Positions 57,750 to 64,000 of a DNA stretch of 64,000 bases are shown here, in pieces (the first letter of the stretch is position 1; each line of letters starts with the position of its first letter). A program made the position numbers and the translations under genes. The stretch spans positions 1 to 64,000 of the forward strand of contig CALVAJ010000001.1 in assembly GCA_944325505.1 (NCBI GenBank), read 5' to 3'. The notes under the pieces were generated by a model. That model did not search any database, had not been told where the DNA came from, and saw only the letters and a program-made list of their open reading frames with translations. The stretch is from an uncultured Bacteroidales bacterium. Its GTDB lineage: Bacteria; Bacteroidota; Bacteroidia; Bacteroidales; UBA932.

Positions 57750-60700
57750 TTATTGCTTCCGCATTACGCTATATCCTATATTCATGTCTTTCAGTTCGCT
57801 GATAAACGGAGCCGTAACGGCAACCTGGAATTTCCTTGAAAGGAATTCGATTTTGTACCTTGTCTTCGGATCGTAAAGGAACATTGTCAGGGGGACGTTG
57901 CCTTTGTTGTTCTTTATCACTTTTCCAAGCCTTTCCCTGAAATCGCTGTTTAGCATCGGCGTGGTAATGTTGATAGAGAATCCTTTGATATAGCTTTCCG
58001 TCACATTGCCTAAAAGCGTGATTTTCTTTATTTTGAAGCCGTAAGGAGGGTCCCCCATCGTCTTGCGGTCCTCAGGCTTGCGGAAATACTTTTCCCCGAT
58101 TTCACCTTCGATGAATATGGCTGCATTCTCCTGCATGTATTTCATGAAGTTCTCGTGGTCCTTGCCGAACAGGGCGATTTCATAACTGCCCTCCTTGTCT
58201 TCTATTACTGTCCTGGAAAACGGCTTGCCGGTTTTGGTCGTGCCCTGCTGGGCAGAGGATATATATCCTGCTACAGAGACTTTCATCGTTTTTTTCTCGG
58301 ATTCGCACGAATTTATCAAATCCGGAATTGCGGCTACACTGTTAGTGGTAAAGCTTTCTATTTCAAACGAATACTTGTCCAGTGGATGGGATGAAAGGTA
58401 CATTCCGACAAGTTCTTTCTCCCGTTTGAGCATTTCCAGTTCGTTTTCTTCTCCGTGCATTGGAGGCATTTCAGGCCTTACCGGTTTTGCTTCTTCCATT
58501 TCTCCGAACAGGGAGTTGGCGGAGTCTACGGTGTCCCTCCTGTACTGGTCGGCGTATCTTACAAGCGCGTCCAGAAATGCGTCTCCGGATGCGCAAGGCA
58601 GCATATATTGCGAGCGCCTGTAGCCGAAACTGTCGAAAGCGCCGGAATAGATCAGGGATTCGAAAGCCTTACGGTTGACCGTGCCGGCCATCCTTTCGGT
58701 AAAGTCGTATATGTCAGTAAAGGTGCCGTTAGTTTCGCGTTCGGCGATAATAGCCTTGACGATGTTGTCACCGAATCCTTTGATGCCTCCGAGCCCGAAT
58801 CGCACGTTGCCTTCCTTGTTTACAGTAAATCCGGAACCGCTCTCGTTTACGTCCGGATTCAGGACCTTGATCCTGGACTTTTTGCAGTCGTCCATGATTT
58901 TCCTGATCTCGTCCATGTTGGAGAGGTTGCGGCTCAGGTTGGCTGCCTGGAATTCTGCGGGATAGTGCGCTTTGAGGTAGCCTGTCTGGTAGCTTACCCA
59001 GGCGTAGCAGGTAGCATGGGACTTGTTGAAGGCATACTGGGCGAACTTTCTCCAGTCACCCCAGATTTTCTCGAGGATTTCCACCGGATGCCCGTGGTCC
59101 TTTCCTCCGCTTATGAACTTGTCATGAAGAGATTCCAGCACGTCCAGCTGCTTTTTACCCATGGCCTTACGGAGTTTGTCGGCCTCGCCTTTGGTAAATC
59201 CGGCAAGTTTCTGTGACAGGAGCATGACCTGCTCCTGATAGACTGTCACCCCGTATGTGTCCTGGAGGAACTCTTCCATTTCAGGAAGGTCGTATTCTAT
59301 CTTTTCCGTTCCCTGTTTCCTGGCTACGAAAGACGGAATATAGTCCAGAGGCCCCGGCCTGTAGAGGGCGTTCATGGCGATAAGGTCTTCGAAACGGGTC
59401 GGCTGGAGTTTCTGCAGCCACTGCTTCATACCTTCGGACTCGAACTGGAATACGCTGGTGGTGTCTCCGCGGCCGTACAGACGGTATGTTTCCTCGTCAT
59501 CTATAGGAATGGATTCTATATCGATGTCGATGTCGTGGCGTTTCTTTATGTTGGCAAGGCATTCCTTGATGATGGACAGGGTCCTCAGTCCGAGGAAGTC
59601 CATCTTGAGCATTCCGACATCTTCGATGAAGCAGCCTTCATACTGGGATACCCAGACATCTTCTCCGGTGGCTTTGTCGGCAGCCACGCTGATAGGTATG
59701 TAGTCCGTAAGGTCTCCGCGTCCTATGATCATGGCGCAGGCATGGACTCCTGTCTGGCGGATGCATCCCTCCAGTTTTACGGCATATTTGAGCACGTCCT
59801 TTACCTGCTCGGTGCCGTTCTCATACTCGTTCTTGAGGTCAGGCAGGTATTTTACGCAGTTGGCGAGTTTCGGCTTGAATTCCTTCTTGACTTTTTTCCC
59901 GTCTTCCATGACCTCGGCCTCGAAAGGTTTGTCCGGGATCATCTTCGTGAGCCGGTTGGACTCGTCTATAGGCATGTTGCTTACTCGCGCAACGTCCTTT
60001 ATGGCACTTTTCGCCGCCATTGTGCCGAACGTAATCACGTGTGACACATGGTCCTTGCCGTACGTATCCTCGACATACCTGAACACCCGGTACCTTCCGT
60101 CGTCATCGAAGTCGATATCTATATCAGGCATGGAAATACGGTCCGGATTGAGGAAACGCTCGAACAGAAGCTGGTATTTGATAGGATCTATGTTGGTGAT
60201 TCCAAGGCAATAGGCTACTGCCGAGCCTGCCGCCGAGCCACGGCCCGGTCCTACGGAAATGCCGTTCCTGCGTGCCGCGGCAATGAAGTCCTGTACGATA
60301 AGGAAGTAATCCGGGAATCCCATCCTGCAGATGGTCTTGAGCTCGAAATCCAGACGTTCGCTCTGTTCTTCCGTCAGGGTGTCCCCGTAGCGCCTGCGTG
60401 CGCCTTCATAGCACAGATGGCAAAGAAAAGCGACGGAATGGGTAAAAGCCTCCCCGCGGTCATTCCCCGCCTTGTCGCAGCGGCCGACATCTATTATCTC
60501 CTTGTATTTTTCAAGATAGGTGTCGATGTCTTTCAGGAAGTCTTCGTCTATTCTGAACAGAGGAAGCACGTGTCCCCTGTCTATTTCATACCTTTCTACC
60601 TTTTCCAGAATCTCGAGGGTGTTTGTAAGGAATTCGGGATGCTCCGGAAACAGGGCCGCCATTTCCTCCTCGCTTTTCAGATACTCCTGCTGGGTGTAGC

Positions 60701-61436
60701 GCATACGGTCGGCGTCTGTAAGGTATGCATTGGTAGTCAGGCAGATAAGCCTGTCATGAGCAGGGCCGTCCTCTTTCCTGACGAAATGGGAGTCATTGGT
60801 AGCGACTATTTTTACGCCTGTCTTTTTTGAAAGTTCGATGATGCCTTCAAGTGCAATCAGCTGTTTTTCATATACCTCCTGCGACTGTCCGGGCACTTCT
60901 GTCCTGTGCAGCTGGACTTCGAGATAATAGTCATCTCCGAACACGCTTTTATGCCACTGAATCGCCTTTTCGGCCGCTGCCATATCTCCGGCGATGATGT
61001 TTCTTGGAATTTCCCCTGCGACACAGGCGGAGCAGCAGATCAGGTCCTTGGCGTATTTCTGAATTGTCTCATGGCTCACTCTCGGTTTGTAGTACATTCC
61101 TTCGATATGGCCGGTAGAGACTATCTTCATGAGGTTCTTATATCCGTTGTAGTTCTTGGCCAGCAGGATAAGGTGGTAGTAGCTCTTGTGGTCCTTGTCC
61201 TTGAGCCTGTGATCGTAATGCTGTGTTACATAGACCTCGCAGCCTACGATAGGCTTGATGTCCGGATGCTTTTTGGCGAATTTGAAGAATTCTTTCACCC
61301 CGTACATGTTGCCGTGGTCCGTGATGGCCAGTCCCGGCATGCCGAGTTCTTCTGCCCTGTTGAAAAGGTCTTCGATCGAAGCCTGGCCGTCCAGGATGGA
61401 ATACTGCGTATGTACGTGAAGGTGAACGAATGACAT
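57750..61436 (-). CDS. dnaE: DNA polymerase III alpha subunit
   Basis: A 1228-residue replicative polymerase of the DnaE1 type. The PHP domain starts FVHLHVHTQYSILDGQ. The palm carries the catalytic aspartates in M436-P-D438-I-D440-I-D. GPGRGSAAGSAVAYCLGI is the nucleotide-binding segment, and FNKSHATCYAWVSYQTGYLKAHYPAEF the fingers. A helix-hairpin-helix region (FGLGGIKGFGDNIV) and an OB-fold (SVAGYISSAQQG...GKPFSRTVIEDKEG) follow. The whole length is normal, with no frameshift. A consensus promoter lies 34 bases upstream. Core of the chromosomal replicase. Confidence 0.97.
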   Translation of the reverse strand: MSFVHLHVHTQYSILDGQASIEDLFNRAEELGMPGLAITDHGNMYGVKEFFKFAKKHPDIKPIVGCEVYVTQHYDHRLKDKDHKSYYHLILLAKNYNGYKNLMKIVSTGHIEGMYYKPRVSHETIQKYAKDLICCSACVAGEIPRNIIAGDMAAAEKAIQWHKSVFGDDYYLEVQLHRTEVPGQSQEVYEKQLIALEGIIELSKKTGVKIVATNDSHFVRKEDGPAHDRLICLTTNAYLTDADRMRYTQQEYLKSEEEMAALFPEHPEFLTNTLEILEKVERYEIDRGHVLPLFRIDEDFLKDIDTYLEKYKEIIDVGRCDKAGNDRGEAFTHSVAFLCHLCYEGARRRYGDTLTEEQSERLDFELKTICRMGFPDYFLIVQDFIAAARRNGISVGPGRGSAAGSAVAYCLGITNIDPIKYQLLFERFLNPDRISMPDIDIDFDDDGRYRVFRYVEDTYGKDHVSHVITFGTMAAKSAIKDVARVSNMPIDESNRLTKMIPDKPFEAEVMEDGKKVKKEFKPKLANCVKYLPDLKNEYENGTEQVKDVLKYAVKLEGCIRQTGVHACAMIIGRGDLTDYIPISVAADKATGEDVWVSQYEGCFIEDVGMLKMDFLGLRTLSIIKECLANIKKRHDIDIDIESIPIDDEETYRLYGRGDTTSVFQFESEGMKQWLQKLQPTRFEDLIAMNALYRPGPLDYIPSFVARKQGTEKIEYDLPEMEEFLQDTYGVTVYQEQVMLLSQKLAGFTKGEADKLRKAMGKKQLDVLESLHDKFISGGKDHGHPVEILEKIWGDWRKFAQYAFNKSHATCYAWVSYQTGYLKAHYPAEFQAANLSRNLSNMDEIRKIMDDCKKSRIKVLNPDVNESGSGFTVNKEGNVRFGLGGIKGFGDNIVKAIIAERETNGTFTDIYDFTERMAGTVNRKAFESLIYSGAFDSFGYRRSQYMLPCASGDAFLDALVRYADQYRRDTVDSANSLFGEMEEAKPVRPEMPPMHGEENELEMLKREKELVGMYLSSHPLDKYSFEIESFTTNSVAAIPDLINSCESEKKTMKVSVAGYISSAQQGTTKTGKPFSRTVIEDKEGSYEIALFGKDHENFMKYMQENAAIFIEGEIGEKYFRKPEDRKTMGDPPYGFKIKKITLLGNVTESYIKGFSINITTPMLNSDFRERLGKVIKNNKGNVPLTMFLYDPKTRYKIEFLSRKFQVAVTAPFISELKDMNIGYSVMRKQ

Positions 61437-61469
61437 ATTTTCAGCTGATTTTTATAGGTTGCGGACCGG

Positions 61470-61500
61470 CAAAGATAATAAAAGAGCGCCGGATTTCAAA
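61470..61500 (-). promoter_or_regulatory. Consensus promoter for dnaE, overlapping the upstream terminator
   Basis: Minus-strand TTTG (61497-61500), 19 bases, TATCTTTG (61470-61477), start codon at 61436. The -33 element lies in the middle of the terminator hairpin 61485-61509. Confidence 0.82.
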
Positions 61501-61509
61501 TCCGGCGCT
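61485..61509 (-). terminator. Terminator of the lipoprotein aldose 1-epimerase
   Basis: AGCGCCGGATTT and AAATCCGGCGCT form a perfect 12-base stem around a single central base. On the minus strand it is followed by CTTTTATT. It ends the gene at 61564-62727 and contains the dnaE -33 element in its centre. Confidence 0.8.
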
Positions 61510-61563
61510 GCATCTGAATTTGCCGTAAATTATATCCTGCCTTGTTTCAGGACCGGCTGTCCG

Positions 61564-62727
61564 TTATTTGAGGCTAAAAGCATAGACAGTGTGCTGGGTG
61601 TATGATTCTCCCGGACGGAGTACGGAAGAAGGGAAATTCTCATGATTCGGGGCGTCAGGGAAGTTCTGTGTCTCGAGGGCTATGCCTGAGCGTACATTAT
61701 GGATATCTCCGCGTTTTCCCGTCTCTTTGCCGTCCATTCCCTGACCTGCATAGAACTGCAGTCCAGGCTGGTCGGTGTATATTTTCATTATTATGCCTGT
61801 TTCCGGTTCATAGACTTCAGCTGCGATATGCGCTCCTGTATGGGTCCCGTCCGTTGTCTTGTTCAGCACCCAGTTGTGGTCATAGCCTTTTCCGAGTCTG
61901 AGCGGCTCGAAGTCCGGAGTGTCCATCCTGGCTCCGATGGCCGTGGCTGTCCTGAAGTCCATCGGGGTGCCCTCCACCGGCGCTATCTCACCTGTAGGGA
62001 TCAGTTCCGCATCAGTCGGAGTATAGCCGTCCGCATAGATGGTCATCAGATGGGAATCGGTGGATTTGGCCGAGGTGCCATGAAGGTTGTAGTAAACGTG
62101 GCTTGTAGGGTTGAGAACCGTAGGTGCGTCTGTCGTGGCACTGTAGTCGATTGCGACTTCATTTTCAGGGGTAAGTGTATAGGTAACGGATATTGTGAGA
62201 TTTCCCGGATAGCCTTCCTCTCCGTCAGCGGAAAGATATGTCATTTTTACGGCAGGGTTTCCCTCTGTGTCCGTAAACTGCTCCGCATCCCATACCTTTG
62301 TGGAAAATCCTCCGGCCCCGCCATGCAGCTGGTTTCCGTTTTCATTTACCGTAAGCCGGTATTCTTTGCCGTCGAGAGTGAATTTCCCGTCCTTTATCCT
62401 GTTTCCGTAACGTCCTACGACAGGTCCGGAATATTTGTCCCCGGCATTCAGATATGCATCGATGCTGTCATATCCCCAGACTATATCCTTGAATCCGTCT
62501 GCCGACGGAACCCATAAGGCAACGATTCTGGCTCCATAGTTGGTCAGCTGGACTGTCATGCCATTGGCATTCTGCATAGTATAGAGCCGGGTCTCCTTTC
62601 CGTCAACTGTTTCGGCAAAAGCTTCTTCGCGGAGCAGCTCCATGCCTGTCCCCTTGTTTCCCGTACAGGCGGCACAACTTAAGGCAAGCACCGCTGCCGT
62701 AGCGGCCTTTATCAGATTACGTGTCAT
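61564..62727 (-). CDS. galM: Lipoprotein aldose 1-epimerase
   Basis: A 387-residue mutarotase with a lipoprotein signal (LALSCAAC21), so it acts in the periplasm or on the outer membrane. The active site is intact: H135 in GNQLHGGAGGFS, H210 in LNPTSHVYYNLHG and E352 in IALETQNFPDAPNH. GRYGNRIKDGKFTLDGKEY and SSVLRPGESYTQ are the usual flanking motifs. It converts anomers of sugars freed by extracellular glycan breakdown before uptake, whereas the paralog at 6254-7306 is cytoplasmic. Single-gene unit between two terminators; no exact consensus promoter found, but AATATTTG (minus strand, 62755-62762) is close. Confidence 0.92.
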   Translation of the reverse strand: MTRNLIKAATAAVLALSCAACTGNKGTGMELLREEAFAETVDGKETRLYTMQNANGMTVQLTNYGARIVALWVPSADGFKDIVWGYDSIDAYLNAGDKYSGPVVGRYGNRIKDGKFTLDGKEYRLTVNENGNQLHGGAGGFSTKVWDAEQFTDTEGNPAVKMTYLSADGEEGYPGNLTISVTYTLTPENEVAIDYSATTDAPTVLNPTSHVYYNLHGTSAKSTDSHLMTIYADGYTPTDAELIPTGEIAPVEGTPMDFRTATAIGARMDTPDFEPLRLGKGYDHNWVLNKTTDGTHTGAHIAAEVYEPETGIIMKIYTDQPGLQFYAGQGMDGKETGKRGDIHNVRSGIALETQNFPDAPNHENFPSSVLRPGESYTQHTVYAFSLK

Positions 62728-62862
62728 GATTTATAAGTTAATTTAAAGGTTTTCAAATATTCCGTAAACTTACATCATTTAAACCTATTATTCAATATTA
62801 ATCCGCCCGGACAGAAGAAATCCTTTCAGAAAACCGGTATAAAACGGATATGAAACGAAAAA

Positions 62863-62887
62863 GACCGGCCCTTTACAGGGACCGGCC
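62863..62887 (-). terminator. Terminator of secDF
   Basis: GACCGGCCC, loop TTTACA, GGG-A-CCGGCC: seven pairs with one bulged base, then CTTTTTCG on the minus strand. It ends the secDF gene, whose stop is at 62914. Confidence 0.78.
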
Positions 62888-62913
62888 TCTTTCAATATAA
62901 GTAGTTCTTCCGG

Positions 62914-64000
62914 CTATTTTTTCAGACCGGCTTTTGCTGCTTTCCTTTTTTCAGCCCACATCGTCACATCGTACATGATAGGAGTTGCGATGAACAGTGA
63001 GGCGTAGGTTCCGACTGCGATACCCAGTACGAGAGCTACTGCAAGTCCTCTGATCACTTCACCTCCGAAAATCGCGATGGCTACCATTACGATGAGGGTG
63101 GTGAGGGAGGTGTTCATTGTACGTGAAAGCGTACTGTTGAGAGCCTGGTTTGCGTTTTCGTAGAGTGGCATCTTCGGATGCAGGGTCTTGTACTCACGGA
63201 TACGGTCGAAGATGACCACGGTATCGTTGATGGCGTAACCGATGATTGTCAGTACCGCTGCGATGAATGTCTGGTCGACATCGAGGCTGAACGGAAGTAT
63301 CCCTGAGAACAGAGAGAAGAATCCGATCACGATGATGGCCGTATGGGCAAGACCCATGACACCGCCGAATCCCCACGTCCATTTCTTGAACCGGACAGCA
63401 ATGTAGGCGAAGATTACGAACAGGGCTATGATCACTGCGATGATTGCGCTGCGCTTCATGTCGTTCGCGATGGTAGGACCCACCTTGTCCGAACTGATGA
63501 TACCGTTAGGGTTCTCGAGAGTCGATGTGAACTCGCTGAGGGTAAGATCTTCTGCGAAGAATCCTTTCAATGCGTCATAGAGGATCTGCTCTACTTCTGC
63601 ATCCACTTCCGTAGACTCCTCGGCCACTTTATACTGAGTGGTGATCTTCATCTGGCTTTCACCTCCGAACTGCTTCACTTCGACAGCGGAGCCATATTTC
63701 TGGCTGTCATCGGCGGCATCTGCCTTGCTGAATGCATCGATGGTGGCTTCCCTTACCTCTTCAGTCGAAACAGGCTGGTCGAACCTTACCACGAAAGTAC
63801 GTCCTCCGGTAAAGTCAACGCCATAGGTAAATCCTTTGGTGAACATCGATACTATGCAGATTACGATAACAAGTCCGGAAATTGCATAGGTGTACTTCTT
63901 CTTTGCAAGGAAGTTGACATGAGTATGCTGGAGAAGGTTCCTTGTGTACTTGTTGTCGAAAGTGATGTTCTTTCCTTTTGCAAGCCTGTCTTCGAAAATC
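62914..64000 (-). CDS. secDF: Protein translocase SecDF (C-terminal part, runs off the window)
   Basis: The 361 residues visible are the end of a fused SecD-SecF protein, which uses the proton gradient to help preproteins leave the Sec channel. The frame is open to the right edge with no start, so the gene is partial. From the edge come a hydrophilic linker (DRLAKGKNITFDNKYTRNLLQHTHVNFL) and a transmembrane helix. Then comes the SecF periplasmic domain beginning TYGVDFTGGRTFVVRF, and five more helices with the SecF motif IGYAINDTVVIFDRIREY. The C-terminus is basic (AEKRKAAKAGLKK). Fusion of SecD and SecF is usual in Bacteroidetes. Confidence 0.93.
   Translation of the reverse strand, partial: IFEDRLAKGKNITFDNKYTRNLLQHTHVNFLAKKKYTYAISGLVIVICIVSMFTKGFTYGVDFTGGRTFVVRFDQPVSTEEVREATIDAFSKADAADDSQKYGSAVEVKQFGGESQMKITTQYKVAEESTEVDAEVEQILYDALKGFFAEDLTLSEFTSTLENPNGIISSDKVGPTIANDMKRSAIIAVIIALFVIFAYIAVRFKKWTWGFGGVMGLAHTAIIVIGFFSLFSGILPFSLDVDQTFIAAVLTIIGYAINDTVVIFDRIREYKTLHPKMPLYENANQALNSTLSRTMNTSLTTLIVMVAIAIFGGEVIRGLAVALVLGIAVGTYASLFIATPIMYDVTMWAEKRKAAKAGLKK

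Noticed and set aside
1-64000. CRISPR arrays, tRNA or rRNA genes
   Set aside because: No regularly spaced short repeats and no tRNA-like cloverleaf or rRNA sequence were seen in the intergenic regions by eye; a dedicated tRNA scan could still find a missed gene.

Overview
The window looks like an ordinary chromosomal stretch of a Bacteroidales bacterium of middling GC content, probably a gut-associated lineage. Three things point there. Many genes are preceded by the Bacteroidetes promoter pair TTTG - 19 to 20 bases - TAnnTTTG, and I found six exact examples. The gene families are typical: S46 dipeptidyl-peptidase, a DUF4492 gene ahead of cydAB, a PorO/P-type porin, an EF-G2-like paralog and a CcsB-CcsA fusion. 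Shine-Dalgarno sequences are weak throughout. The genus cannot be fixed from the sequence alone. I saw no rRNA, tRNA, CRISPR array, transposase or integrase.

Layout. 0-7.4 kb: a CpXC zinc protein, a YeiH-type transporter, a large exported HExxH/propeller protein, a thioredoxin-like lipoprotein and an aldose 1-epimerase. 7.4-15.4 kb: a GTPase-defective-looking EF-G paralog, a small unknown, an XRE regulator followed by rnhB, an S46 peptidase, mrp and thyA. 15.5-20.3 kb: three tandem copies of a 515-residue AAA-ATPase/PD-(D/E)XK protein repeated with an exact period of 1596 bases, with mosaic identity that points to gene conversion. 20.3-30 kb: a surface-glycan cluster (two Stealth phosphotransferases, UDP-galactopyranose mutase, four GT-A glycosyltransferases, rfbA, rfbC and one unassigned transferase-like protein). 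30-37.8 kb: an LpxL-type acyltransferase, a porin, folA, a YifB/ComM ATPase, an MlaE-MlaF pair and an ECF sigma factor overlapping a gene that fuses an anti-sigma-like membrane segment to an outer-membrane barrel. 38-46 kb: a TPR protein, an EnvC-like amidase activator, an epimerase with an added zinc-finger tail, nrdG/nrdD and a phosphopantetheinyl transferase. 46.5-57.7 kb: malate dehydrogenase, a ThiL-like protein, then a co-directional respiratory run: DUF4492, cydA, cydB, a secreted EEP-fold enzyme, a tetraheme NapC/NrfH cytochrome fused to a SUMF1 domain, two secreted sugar-type enzymes and the CcsBA haem-attachment protein. 57.7-64 kb: dnaE, a lipoprotein aldose 1-epimerase, and secDF running off the right edge.

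How the genes fit together. The glycan cluster has the enzymes for UDP-galactofuranose and part of dTDP-rhamnose supply, with transferases that would build a phosphate-linked surface polymer. The 48.7-57.7 kb run links quinol oxidation (cytochrome bd and a tetraheme quinol dehydrogenase) to secreted oxidoreductase and isomerase enzymes and to the protein that attaches haem to the cytochrome. It reads like a nrfH-nrfA-ccsBA operon in which the nitrite reductase has been replaced. That run and the AAA/nuclease triplication are the two best candidates for undescribed biology here.
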